Assembly: GCA_039545355.1 (NCBI GenBank)
Contig: BCJJ01000021.1
Span: forward strand, 310,001-374,000
Direction: 5' to 3'
Length of the DNA stretch: 64,000 nucleotides
Source of the DNA: Trichosporon coremiiforme
Lineage: Eukaryota; Basidiomycota; Tremellomycetes; Trichosporonales; Trichosporonaceae
A program made the translations under genes and the position numbers. Below the pieces are notes generated by a model. It was given only the letters and a program-made list of their open reading frames with translations, did not search any database and was not told where the DNA came from. Of the stretch, positions 1 to 9,186 are shown piece after piece; position 1 is the stretch's first letter; each line of letters opens with the position of its first letter.

Positions 1-521
1 TAGCATAGCCCCGTGCTGTACGCGGAGAGCCTGGGGTTGGAGAGGAGGGGGAGTGGGAGTCTCTGCTAGCCGCGACGGCTGGCCCGAAGCGCAGCAGCGC
101 GGAGGGCCGGGCGGAGCGGCGTAGCAGAGACTCATGTTGGTGGTAGTACGGCGCGGAGGTCGGAGCCAGCGACCGCCGATGTGGTAGTGTAACGGCGGAC
201 GGCGCGAGCTCACGCAGGCACTACCCGTCGAGTTGTGAAGCGAGGCACTGGGTGCGCCCTGATGACAGGACGCAAGACGCAGAAGCGGAAGCACATGGTA
301 TTTGCATAAGCGATCAAGGTGTAGGTGCAGGTAAAACTGTAGAGGCATGCATCAATAGCCGACGCGCAGGACGAGGGCTGCCGGCCCGAGACCGAGCAAT
401 ATCACGAGGCCGAGGCCGCAGACTGACGGACGAAACGTGATGTTCACTGATAATAGCTACAGTCAGACAAAGCTGCACCAGGGTTGCACAAACGGTGGAT
501 GCGAGATAGTTACATGATAAT
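1..521. other. non-coding stretch at window start
   Basis: Apart from the hairpin at 57-133 nothing is recognised. It lies downstream of the minus-strand tubulin cofactor C gene. The short ORFs here have no family signature. Confidence 0.4.
57..133. other. long symmetrical hairpin (26 bp)
   Basis: Seen directly: 57-68 is the exact reverse complement of 122-133 (12 bp). Inside it 69-73 pairs with 116-120 (5 bp), 81-85 with 104-108 (5 bp) and 89-92 with 97-100 (4 bp), around a 4-nt loop at 93-96. The interruptions are nearly symmetrical (7x7, 3x3, and one bulged G at 121). Either strand could form it. No ORF or known RNA family was recognised, so a structured non-coding RNA, a small-RNA precursor or a mobile-element terminus are all open. 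Confidence 0.6.
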
Positions 522-1621
522 CTATGAGGGTATAGAAGCGAGGGCGGCCTCGACGCTGCCCGTCTCTGCGCTCGTCCTCAGCGCGTCCGTGACGCTCTCC
601 TGCTCACTTGGCGTGAGAGTGCGCCAATTCATACTATCTCCAGTCGGAGAATCGAAGTCTTGGACTTCGTTCCACCGTCCCTGCCCCAGTATTGCATTCC
701 CCCCCCCATTCCCTCCCTCTCCGTCTACTCCTCCTTCTAACGGCGGGCAGGGCATAGTAAAGATAGACCGACATCCCTCAATCACAGGGAAACTCTGAGT
801 ACGAAGTACAAGCAACGCGGAGGAGCTGTCGTGGAGGCGGAACTGCGCGCAGTTCGGGACAGACAGGACGCAAGTGCTCAAGCGATGCGCGAGTACGCCC
901 ACCGGAGAAGAGGGGAGGAGAAGGAGACACTGGGACAGGCGGTCGAGATGGAGGTTTCGCAGGGGACAGCATCGGAGGTCGACGAAACAGCGGTCCAGCC
1001 CCGAGAGCGTCAACGTGATGTCCTTCTCTGACCCTGACAGTGGTGGTGAGATATCCGCCGCGGTCAGAGTTACACTGCTCGTGTCCGAGAGCGTATAACC
1101 CTCGTCCTTCTTGCCCTCTCCTGCCCTCTCCGCCGTCGTGCTCGGCCCCACACCGGCCGTTCCCTCGGCCGAGGCAGTGCTCGCGGGAGTGGAGGGTCGG
1201 GATGCATTCGGCGTCCGCTTGAAAGCGAATCTGGCCTTGGGTTTACTAGCCCGACTCGCGTCCATACGCGCTTCGAGATCGCGGATCTCGCGCTCGTACT
1301 TCTTCTGGTCGTACGGTGGTAATTGTGTGTGCGCTGATATGAAAGCTTGCCGGAGCGTGAGCAGGGACTGGGCGGCTGATGCGGGCGACTGGGAGGTGAT
1401 GGCGGCCACGACGTCTAGTGGTTAGCTAGCCTGAAAAGCAACGCTGGTAGCTTGGAAAGTGACTGGGGAATTGGTTGAGTTGGCAGAGGAAGGCGACGCA
1501 GGCAGTGAGGGGAACGGGGATGTGGAACGGGAACGGGTGAGAGAGGGGACAGAAGGGACGAACCTGCCTTTAGCCGCGCAAACTCGGCTTGGAACTCGGC
1601 ACTGATTGAAGTCGAGGTCAT
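522..1621 (-). CDS. tubulin-binding cofactor C, 316 aa, 2 exons
   Basis: Proposed exons are complement(522..1414) and complement(1564..1621), with a 149-nt intron ending CTAACCACTAG; the phases join cleanly. Residues 1-70 form the helical N-terminal domain of cofactor C. Residues about 150-300 are the beta-helical C-CAP/TBCC domain, with the CAQFRLH segment whose Gln-x-Arg is the arginine finger known from TBCC and RP2, and the WNEVQDFDSP...NWRTL closing motif. A Ser/Thr/Pro-rich linker separates them. Known role of the family: in the cytosol it joins the cofactor D/E-tubulin supercomplex and triggers GTP hydrolysis by beta-tubulin, releasing folded alpha/beta dimers. The ATG at 1621 gives MTSTSISAEFQAEF, which resembles family N-termini. 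The initiating exon is short (58 nt), so most of the protein lies in exon 2. Confidence 0.85.
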
Positions 1622-1936
1622 TCTTGTCACTGCTGAGAGGGAGGGAGCGAGGAAGGCGAAACGACAGGAGATAATCGAAGATGTGGTCAGGCCTCCACCG
1701 AGCTTTGGCAGAGTGTGGAGCCCCACTCGTCGGAAACACGTTCACACCTACTCGTTACTCAACCTTCCTCCTCTCTTCCGTTCATCCATGCACGCTTCTG
1801 AACAGCGTAGTTTCTTCTCACCTGAATTCGTGTCGTGGGCACCCGAGTACGGCTACCTCGATGGTCGACTTCTCACGCGCACTCGCCCCCGCGCCGCCGC
1901 AGTCGCGGTCCTGCGGGCGCACCAGCTCTCGTGACC

Positions 1937-2045
1937 TCTTCGCTAGTATATCGGTTAGTATAATCGCCTCTCAAGCGAGAGCCTGGCCTCTTCCTCCTGG
2001 AAGAAGGGTGCGCGATAGAGCAGGGTTCGACTCCCTGGCGGAGAA
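1937..2045 (+). tRNA. tRNA-Glu(CTC) with 37-nt intron
   Basis: Acceptor arms 1937-1943 and 2038-2044 pair over 7 bp (one G-U), with discriminator A at 2045. The D arm is 1946-1961. The anticodon stem 1963-1967 pairs perfectly with 2012-2016 once a 37-nt intron (1974-2010) is removed at the canonical 37/38 position. The anticodon at 1970-1972 is CTC. The T arm is 2021-2037 with a TTCGACT loop. A T4 run at 2064-2067 can terminate Pol III. The gene sits inside a meaningless plus-strand ORF. Confidence 0.85.
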
Positions 2046-2239
2046 CACGAGGTTCGCCTCCTCTTTTGGACTTGAGAGAGCTTTTGGCCCGGCAGGGAGA
2101 GAGGAAGGCAGGGAAGGTGGTCTGAGCAGAGCAACTTATCCGGGGAGGAGCTGACCTACAGAGACTGGACACTGACATCTAACATGGACTACATTTACAA
2201 CAGGCGTTATCGATGGAACAACAATGGGACGGCGTGGCA

Positions 2240-3808
2240 TCACAGCCTCGGATAGAAGAGAGCCGCCCAGGCAAGGCAAGGCGGCTGAAACCGAGGTTGT
2301 TCGACCCTCCGGGGCTGCTGGCCCTGCGGCGGTGGCCGAAGTCCAGGAGCTTGCTGGTTTGGCGGCGGCGTTTCCAGTCCTCGTGCCGGCTGAGTTTGCG
2401 GCGGCGGCTGGGATCCCAGTGTCGGTTGAGTTGGTGGTTGCTGCTGGAAGCTCTGAGGACGGTGATTCTGTGGCGGCTCGAAACACGTTCCCATTGGCGA
2501 CACGGGCGGCATCGGGGGAAGATACGACCCGTGCTCCGGGTATGGGCTGAACGGAATGCTGCTCGGGCTCATCAGATTCGGGCTCATGCGGCCATCCATG
2601 GGACCATGCTGGGGGACCATGACGTGTCCCTGCTGGTCGACATAGGGCTGCAGCGGCGCCGGAGGGTGATACTGCTGGGCAGGGCACTGGTTGCGAGGCA
2701 GTTGGTGGTCCTGTGCCATGTGAGGATAGTGCTGAGCTGGAGGATAGGGCGAGTACTGGGCTGGAGGATACGGAGAGTGCTGAGCTGGGGGATAGGGCGA
2801 GTACTGGGGGTGCTGGGGGTTGCTGGGGGCGCTAGGACCCCTGCGCCTGGTTATGCAACTGCTGTGTTGGAGCAAAGTTCGTTCATGCGGAAGGTAGCCG
2901 ATGACCGCAGTCGGCGGTGGTTCTGGTGCGCTCGGGGGAGGGCCAAGCGTGCATCCGCCGCTCGCCGTAGGCGGCGGGATTGACATCTTCGCAGGGTCGT
3001 TCTGTGAGGGTTGAGGCAGTCCTGGCGGCAGCATTGACATCCGCGAGTCCGCTGTCGGCGGAGGCATCGACACCCTTGACATTGGGGTCGGGGGTGGCAC
3101 CGAGCTCCGCCGCACGTAACGGCGAGAGGACAGCGGCGGCATTGACGAGCGCGCGCCGAAGCTCGTGGCTGCAGCACAGACAGGTGTCGGGACGTGGCGG
3201 TCACTCGGCGATACGACGGGGTCAAGCGGGGAATAGGCTGACGCGGGACGGACAGGGCGGCGAATCGTCGGACTGAACCTACCACTGACGCCGTAGGACC
3301 GCGGTCCGGGAGAGAAAGCCGAACGGCGGTGCTCGCTCCGTGGCTCGATGTCCTCCTGGGCGAGTGCGATTCTGAAGATGTACTCCTGCACTGACGGGGA
3401 ATTGACCCGCCCTACCGCCTCAGCGGCGGTCATGACGGCCATCGGCATCGGCTTGCCCTGTCTGACCGACTCGGGTTTCCACTTCTTCTTCTCCTTGTCC
3501 GTCTCCTTTCCCTTCCCGTTAGGCTTGCCGAATCCTCCGTCCAGCATGACGTGAGCCCCTTCCGTGTCGTCATCTCCATTCCGAGAAGACCGCCTGAAGC
3601 TGGTGTTGTTCAGCTTGTTGCGCAGCTGCTCCTTGAGGGTGGGTGTCGCGACCGATGGCAGTGATGGGACGGCGGACGGTCGGGCCGAGGCCTGCCTTCG
3701 CGCAGAGGAAGGGACGAACTCATGCCCTGGTTTCCATGTTGGTTCGATGGACGACAACTTGCGGTTGCGCCTGTCCAAAAGCGTACCCAGAGGCGTAGGA
3801 GCCTTCAT
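2240..3808 (-). CDS. proline/glutamine-rich hypothetical protein, 522 aa
   Basis: One open frame of 522 codons, not recognised as any family. The first 110 residues are basic and mixed (MKAPTPLGTLLDRRNRKLSS...), followed by a lysine-rich patch (KGKETDKEKKKWK). The rest is low complexity: repeated SMPPPT-type motifs around residues 215-265, three tandem copies of the octapeptide SPYPPAQ(H/Y) near residues 335-365, and a long Q/P tail. No signal peptide or membrane segment is seen. Such composition suggests an intrinsically disordered scaffold or RNA-associated protein, but that is inference only. The extreme C-terminus (LAWAALFYPRL) is unlike the rest, so an unrecognised 3' intron may exist and the true end may differ. 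Confidence 0.55.
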   Translation of the reverse strand: MKAPTPLGTLLDRRNRKLSSIEPTWKPGHEFVPSSARRQASARPSAVPSLPSVATPTLKEQLRNKLNNTSFRRSSRNGDDDTEGAHVMLDGGFGKPNGKGKETDKEKKKWKPESVRQGKPMPMAVMTAAEAVGRVNSPSVQEYIFRIALAQEDIEPRSEHRRSAFSPGPRSYGVSGRFSPTIRRPVRPASAYSPLDPVVSPSDRHVPTPVCAAATSFGARSSMPPLSSRRYVRRSSVPPPTPMSRVSMPPPTADSRMSMLPPGLPQPSQNDPAKMSIPPPTASGGCTLGPPPSAPEPPPTAVIGYLPHERTLLQHSSCITRRRGPSAPSNPQHPQYSPYPPAQHSPYPPAQYSPYPPAQHYPHMAQDHQLPRNQCPAQQYHPPAPLQPYVDQQGHVMVPQHGPMDGRMSPNLMSPSSIPFSPYPEHGSYLPPMPPVSPMGTCFEPPQNHRPQSFQQQPPTQPTLGSQPPPQTQPARGLETPPPNQQAPGLRPPPQGQQPRRVEQPRFQPPCLAWAALFYPRL

Positions 3809-4267
3809 CTCTGGCCGGTGAGTGATGAGAGCATGGGCTCTAATTAGGGAGATCGTTGCTTATGTAGCGACGCTAAGTACATCAGACATAGCGGCACATG
3901 CAAAGCCCAGGATGCGAGACGCCTCTTTGGGTCCGCCTAACAATCGGCCACTGGTGTCAAATCGAGACAGAAGGCGGACTAGAGGGCTAGAACCAACAGA
4001 GCCATCATTGTCACATCACCTCTCAATAACACCCCACGTCCTCCGCACCCACATGAGCTGGCTCTAAGTGAACGACTTGTCACCGTCACCGTGGGCTAAT
4101 CACGCCTTCGGTCCCAAGTACTGACGAGGTCGGACGAAAATGGCACCACACGACTGCCACTCACCTCCACCACCACCGGCCCACGGTTCTTTACCCATCT
4201 CAACTCACCACCAACAGCTTCAGACAACGCCTCTACAAGCATGCAACTCTTCCAAACGGTCCAAAAA
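3809..4267. other. intergenic, no gene recognised
   Basis: Presumed promoter of the minus-strand proline-rich gene and 3' flank of the first tRNA-Arg. The ORF at 3822-4067 has no family features. Confidence 0.4.
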
Positions 4268-4372
4268 GGTCACGACGGGGATCGAACCCGCAATCTCCTG
4301 ATGTACCGGAACTCCGAGATAACCTCGGAGACTCAGTCGTAGTCAGACGCCTTGCCATTGGGCCACGCGACC
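4267..4372 (-). tRNA. tRNA-Arg(ACG) with 34-nt intron
   Basis: Minus-strand gene starting at 4372. The 7-bp acceptor stem GGTCGCG/CGTGACC has one G-U pair, the anticodon is ACG, and the T loop is TTCGATC. The discriminator is at 4267, followed by a T run that would terminate Pol III. The intron is 34 nt, three times longer than in the three sister genes of this window, and it contains a perfect 7-bp hairpin (CTCCGAG/CTCGGAG). A solo LTR begins 53 bp upstream, at 4426. Confidence 0.9.
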
Positions 4373-4425
4373 GATGGGAGAGAGGCGTGGCGCCGGGAGA
4401 CCCCGCACGCGGAGCGGGGGCGAGC

Positions 4426-4815
4426 TGTAGGAATCTAGACCGCTGAATGCCCAGGCAACGATGTTGCTTGCAGCACGGCTAGATTGAACTGATCTGATGA
4501 GATGTGAGGATGCATAAGGATGGCCAGATGGCCACTTATGTATCTACAGANAGCTAGAGAACAATGAAACNAGCTGCAAACTGTTGGGGAAACTGAGGAT
4601 GTGATATCTACAGAAGGTGTCGCAGACACTGAGAACGTGATATATCTGCAGGAGAAAGGTGTCGCAGACACTGAGAGGACGTGATATATCTACAGNAGAA
4701 GGTGTCATGGACATTGAGAACGTGATATATCTGCAGGTGAAGGTGTCATCAAGGTGGGCAGAGCACCGGAGTGACGGACCGAGTACCCGGGCAGGAAATC
4801 ACGTGATTTCCAACA
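4426..4815 (-). mobile_element. solo LTR A, 390 bp, 53 bp upstream of tRNA-Arg
   Basis: Minus-oriented LTR. It begins TGTTGGAAATCACGTG at 4815 and ends ...GATTCCTACA at 4426, giving the TG...CA ends and short inverted termini of LTR retrotransposons. It is flanked by the 6-bp direct repeat GCGAGC (4420-4425 and 4816-4821), a target-site duplication. It shares a TATA-containing core (4510-4580) with the LTRs at 5235 and 22506. There is no internal coding region, so it is a solo LTR left by recombination. It uniquely carries a tandem array at about 4590-4745, and three ambiguous bases. Confidence 0.8.
4590..4745. repeat. about 4 copies of a ~40-45 bp minisatellite inside LTR A
   Basis: Four degenerate copies of a unit containing GTGATATATCTRCAG followed by AAGGTGTC(G/A)... 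and ending in ACTGAGAA(C). Units are not identical, and one ambiguous base lies within. Neither of the other two LTRs has this array. Confidence 0.65.
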
Positions 4816-5098
4816 GCGAGCCAGTCAGCGTCTCGACAGCAGCAGCTGCAGGCGCAGCAGATGTTGGAGAGGAGTTGATGAATGCGAGGTTGAAACAACG
4901 GTCGGAGAAGGAACCTGACATGCGACGGAGAGCTTCACTCTACCACGACTGAAAACAGGGGCATTGTTTCGGCTGAGGTATAATTGTAAGCGTCCCAAAT
5001 TTTGGCTGTCTCTGGCCCCGTGTTTGATGACCTTGTTAGAGACCTTGCCTCTCGCGTTTCTCCCTCGTGTAGAAAAGACGACCCTGGAAGATGCAAAA

Positions 5099-5181
5099 AG
5101 GTCACGACGGGGATCGAACCCGCAATCTCCTGATGAACTAACAAATCGTAGTCAGACGCCTTGCCATTGGGCCACGCGACC
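5099..5181 (-). tRNA. tRNA-Arg(ACG) with 11-nt intron
   Basis: Same mature sequence as the gene at 4267-4372, with an 11-nt intron (TTTGTTAGTTC) between positions 37 and 38. The 5' end is at 5181, and a 5-T run follows the 3' end. A solo LTR starts at 5235, exactly 53 bp upstream. Confidence 0.9.
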
Positions 5182-5234
5182 GATGGGAATCTGTTTCGGC
5201 AACAGAACTAAGTCAGGATTCCTGGCTGAATCCG

Positions 5235-5468
5235 TGTTAGAATCTAAGTCGCTGGATGCCCGAGTCACGATGTGACTCGCAGCGCGACTAGACAGAACTG
5301 ATCGATTGAGATGGGGTGGCATAAGACGGCCAGGCGGCCATTTATATATCTACAGACAACTAGAGAACAATAGGGCTAGCTGCAGGCTGTCGGAAGACGC
5401 CGGGGGCGCCGAGAATGTGTGCTGCCGAGCACCGGGGTGATAGGCAAGAAAGCACGTGATTTCCAACA
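5235..5468 (-). mobile_element. solo LTR B, 234 bp, 53 bp upstream of tRNA-Arg
   Basis: Minus-oriented. It starts TGTTGGAAATCACGTG at 5468 and ends ATTCTAACA at 5235, with near-perfect short inverted ends. The core at about 5315-5395 (TATATATCTACAGACAACTAGAGAACAA when split into two pieces) matches LTR A and the LTR at 22506. The duplication is imperfect: GAATCCG at 5228-5234 against GGATCCG at 5469-5475. It is shorter than its relatives because internal segments are missing. No internal retrotransposon coding sequence is present. Confidence 0.75.
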
Positions 5469-5768
5469 GGATCCGTCAGCTCTCTCTGTTGCAGCACAGT
5501 TTTGTGCAAAGCAACGGAGCGCAGGCGGGCCGAACAGGAGTATATGTCCCGCCATAGTAGAAGTACGATGCGAGCTGTACAGGGCACACTCGCGGGGCCA
5601 CGACACGCCCCTGGTGACACAAAGGGGACCGTGTTTAAGCTTGGGACTGTGGCACTTGGTCGAAATTCGGTTACAGCCACAACGAGCGAAGTTCCTCTTT
5701 CCAACCACCCTTCCTCTCTTCAGAGCATTTAAAAATGACATCAACATGGACTGTGTACACGTTCAAAA

Positions 5769-5851
5769 AGGTCACGACGGGGATCGAACCCGCAATCTCC
5801 TGATAACTCCGAAAATCGTAGTCAGACGCCTTGCCATTGGGCCACGCGACC
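5769..5851 (-). tRNA. tRNA-Arg(ACG) with 11-nt intron
   Basis: Third copy of the same tRNA in 1.6 kb, all on the minus strand. The intron is TTTTCGGAGTT. The mature sequence is identical to its sisters and a T run follows. Unlike the copies at 4267, 5099 and 22368, no LTR is found at the expected position near 5905. Confidence 0.9.
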
Positions 5852-6224
5852 GAGATGGAGTAGAAATTACAACATTCCCAGTAGTCTTTGGCGCGCGAAC
5901 TTGGGATTCTTCTTAGTTTTGTTGTTCTTCGCAGGCTTGGGGAGGACAGACATAACCTGGATCAAATAGTACTAATCTCTCACTTCACGCGATCTCCTGA
6001 CAACCTACTGATAGATTGAGTACCGATCTGAAGCTAAAAAGGTCTGCGTTTGTTCGTGTCATGACGTTCATATCCATGCAAGGGGTCATAGAGTTACAAG
6101 CAGTGAAATTGTACTACTGAGAATCCCGGGGTGAGAGTTGGATCTACTTCCCCGTCTATGTCTCTTCTAAGTCCGAGCCTCCCGTTGGCTATTATTTTAC
6201 AGTATCCGCGGCGACTCCCCCAGC
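5852..6224. other. intergenic
   Basis: Upstream flank of the third tRNA-Arg and 3' flank of the minus-strand transporter. No gene is seen. Confidence 0.4.
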
Positions 6225-7916
6225 TTAGTGCTTGAAGCGGAAGTCGAGGCGCTTGTTGCCCTTGTCGGTGGTAGTGGAGAGGTAGTGCTCCTTCTCCTCC
6301 TGGGTCATCGAGTCCCACTTCTTGGCACGCGACCTGTTGCGAGTCACGTACCAGAACTTGGCAAAGGCGAAGAGAGCGAGCGAAGCGACAACGAGGCCGA
6401 GCAACACGCGGTTGCCCTTGTGGTAGTATGGTGCGTCATTGGGCTGGTAGACGTTTGAGGCGATGAGGGTCGCAGCCTGCACGAACATGTTGTACACGGA
6501 CGAGGCGACCGTGCGAGTGCGTACCGAACCCGAGTTCATCGAGGTCATGGACACGATGATCGGGTGGCAGTAGGGGTAACCGGTGATAAGAGAAAGAAGA
6601 GCCCATTTGGCCCACTTGTTGGTGCTTTCGGGGATACAGACGAGAGCGATAAAGAGGACAAGGAACCACCACCCCTTGATTGAAGCGGTGAGGAGACGCT
6701 GCTGGCTGCGGTTCTGGAGCCAAGTCATCCAAATAATGTTGAAGATGGTGAGGACCTGGCTCGGAATTGTGAGCAGGTTGGTGTGGAACGTGCTGAAGCC
6801 AAGGTCACGAAGAGAGAGCGTGAAGTACGTCGAAACTGTGCCGGCGGGAATGAACATCACGATACCTAGGATGTAAAGGGGCCAAAGATCGTAGTCGCAG
6901 AAGCTATCCCAGAGGTCACGGAAGCCGAGACCCTCACGGTTGTGCATGCTTGACTTGGTCGGGTCGTCGCGGAGAACCTTATTGACAATAATGATCTCCT
7001 CGCGCTCGGTGAACCAGCCCTTGTGGAAGCGGCGCTTGGTCTGCGTGGGTCCGGCAGGCATGTACCAGAACGCCCAGGCACCGATGCAGAAGGTGATGGC
7101 ACCTTCAATCACAAAGAGCCACTTCCAGCCCTCCCAGTTGGTGACGTGGCGGAGAGAGAGTAGACCCGCGGCGAGGAAGGCACCGACGATGTTGGTGACG
7201 GTGAGCGAGATCCAGAAAACGCCGAGGCGAATGGTGAGCTGGTTGGCGGTGTAGTAGTACGAAAGGTAGAGGATCGTGTCGGCGATGAAGCCGCCCTCGA
7301 TAAGACCGAGGAGCGCGCGGGTCACGAAGAAACCAGTCTTGTTCACCATCAGACACTGCATGATCGACACGAGCGACCACGACATCATCTGGATCGGGAT
7401 CCACACGTCGGAGCCGACCTTCTTCGAGATAAGCTGCGATGGCAGCTCGGCGAACAAGAAGGAGGCGTAGAAGATTGTCTGACCGATGTTGTAATCACCG
7501 CGCGTCATGTGGAGGTCGTCGAGCATGTTGTCCGAGACGGCATTTCCGATGTTGTATCGGTCGAGGTTGAGGGCCGAGAAACAGATGCACGCCACGAGAC
7601 ACACGCGGACGTCAATCTTGCGGTACAGCTTCTTCTCCTCAGCCTCGGTCCAGGTGGCGAGCGGGTCCCATCGGTGCTTGGACTCGTATGTGTCAGGAGG
7701 CTCGTAGAAACGGTTGATAAGGTCGGCGTCCCCAGCAGATGAGGAAGTGAAGGGCACAGACGGGTCGGAGGGCGTGCCAATGTACTTCTCAGGGTCTTCT
7801 GATGTGTCAGACAGCGCCGGCGAGGTGGGTGAAGAGGACTTCGGCGACTGGTCGGCACTCGTGATGGTGATAACTGAGTTTTGCTTGTCGTCCTTGCCAA
7901 GGTGAGGGACAGACAT
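6225..7916 (-). CDS. MFS anion:cation symporter, DAL5/allantoate-permease type, 563 aa
   Basis: Single-exon gene. After a 100-residue polar N-terminus comes the family's KKLYRKIDVRVCLVACICF entry to the first membrane segment. NLDRYNIGNAVSDNM follows (the typical 'LDR.NIGNA' signature of the ACS/DAL5 family), then about 12 predicted membrane segments and a basic tail. Known members of this family carry allantoate, ureidosuccinate, vitamins, nicotinate or sulfonates into the cell across the plasma membrane; the substrate cannot be read from sequence. A TATATAA element at about 7966-7973 lies some 50 bp upstream of the ATG. The gene is divergent from a TauD-type dioxygenase at 9187, so a shared role in organosulfur or nitrogen scavenging is a reasonable inference, not a demonstrated one. 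Confidence 0.85.
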   Translation of the reverse strand: MSVPHLGKDDKQNSVITITSADQSPKSSSPTSPALSDTSEDPEKYIGTPSDPSVPFTSSSAGDADLINRFYEPPDTYESKHRWDPLATWTEAEEKKLYRKIDVRVCLVACICFSALNLDRYNIGNAVSDNMLDDLHMTRGDYNIGQTIFYASFLFAELPSQLISKKVGSDVWIPIQMMSWSLVSIMQCLMVNKTGFFVTRALLGLIEGGFIADTILYLSYYYTANQLTIRLGVFWISLTVTNIVGAFLAAGLLSLRHVTNWEGWKWLFVIEGAITFCIGAWAFWYMPAGPTQTKRRFHKGWFTEREEIIIVNKVLRDDPTKSSMHNREGLGFRDLWDSFCDYDLWPLYILGIVMFIPAGTVSTYFTLSLRDLGFSTFHTNLLTIPSQVLTIFNIIWMTWLQNRSQQRLLTASIKGWWFLVLFIALVCIPESTNKWAKWALLSLITGYPYCHPIIVSMTSMNSGSVRTRTVASSVYNMFVQAATLIASNVYQPNDAPYYHKGNRVLLGLVVASLALFAFAKFWYVTRNRSRAKKWDSMTQEEKEHYLSTTTDKGNKRLDFRFKH

Positions 7917-9186
7917 CTTGAAGAGCTTGTTGAGTGATAGGTGCTATGGCCGTCCACAGCAAAGATTATATAACGGCGCTGAACAACACCGGTCCATGGA
8001 AAAATCGGCTTCGACGGAGTAGCACTAGCCCATTGTGCCGGCCAGTCTGCTGTGAAAAGCGAGATACCGGCCTTCATGACAGGATGGTCACACCTTCATG
8101 TCGTCTTCAGACCATGAAATTAGCGTGGTTCAGAGTGTAAAAGCCACAGTATGACACACGACGGCACAGCTTCTGCTCGCGTGTCGTTATCGGCGAACCT
8201 AAAGCTTCTGTCCAAGCCTTGTGGGCTGCTGACGAGGTCAGCAGAACTCGGCATCCCTGATCCCTGTCTCATCAGCTAAGCGGCATCTGCGCATGGGGAG
8301 AGATCAGCGACTGAGATCGCAGGCAATACTCACCAAAAGTCACCAGGAACGCCGAGTGCTGCCACACGATTCGTCCACCGGCCCGCTGATCAGGGAACGT
8401 GCCTGAATATTGCCGTGCTCTGGACAACGATATGAGGAGCCATCACGCCATTCGTCATTGTCGTTTGCGACATTCTCCACACGTTAACGTCGTTTCAACC
8501 ACAGTTGATGCCATCACGGGCGCCTGTACATCACTGGCACCCACGCACGGTTCGTACGACCTGTCTTTGGTGTAGCCGAACGGTCATTACGCTCTAACAA
8601 CGGATCGTCGCTGCTCGTCCAACTCCCCGTCGCGCGGCTCGGCAGGTGCCTGGCCGCATGCGACGTGTAAAGCTTTTGGGTTGGCTTGAGGATATGCACC
8701 GATATCCAATGCACGGCGGCCGTCCGGTGCGTCGTGATCGGTGGTCACCTTCAGCGGTGTGTAAAGGTCGGCCAAGTCCACCACACCGCTGCTGCGTCGG
8801 GATCGTGGGCTGGAACGTGGGCAAGGTACCCCAGAACAGTTCCTTGGCTATTCATCGAAAGTTGTATTTACACACGCACTTCATGTGAACGGTTCAGACG
8901 ACTTGTCAAGTGACGTGACGTTTCGAGGAATGGGGACTCGGCAGCTTGCATGCCAGCACCACTCCAGGTGCATCACGCAAGCAATGATGATACCGGAGAT
9001 GAGCGACGATGCATATTGATCGCAGGGTTCCGATCCCAGTGCTTGAACCGTCGGCGCCCCACGTCACGACGGTCGAGGGGGGGTATATAGCTGCTTGGCG
9101 ATGTAGCTGTAAGGCTCCAGAACCAACAACCGCAGCAGTCTCCTCACCGCCTCGCCTACCAGACTAGCAACACAAACAGATCCACC
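7917..9186. promoter_or_regulatory. divergent intergenic region between transporter and TauD-type dioxygenase
   Basis: 1,270 bp with no supported gene. It holds TATA-like boxes at both ends (TATATAA near 7966-7973 for the minus gene, TATATA at 9084-9089 about 100 bp before the plus-strand ATG). Co-regulation is plausible from the layout only. Confidence 0.4.

Noticed and set aside
4659..4952. 97-codon ORF at LTR A
   Set aside because: Lies within the LTR minisatellite and contains an ambiguous codon; not a protein gene.
5905..5910. A fourth LTR expected about 54 bp upstream of the tRNA-Arg at 5769-5851
   Set aside because: Only a weak match (TAGAAATTAC) near 5860; no LTR body or duplication is present.
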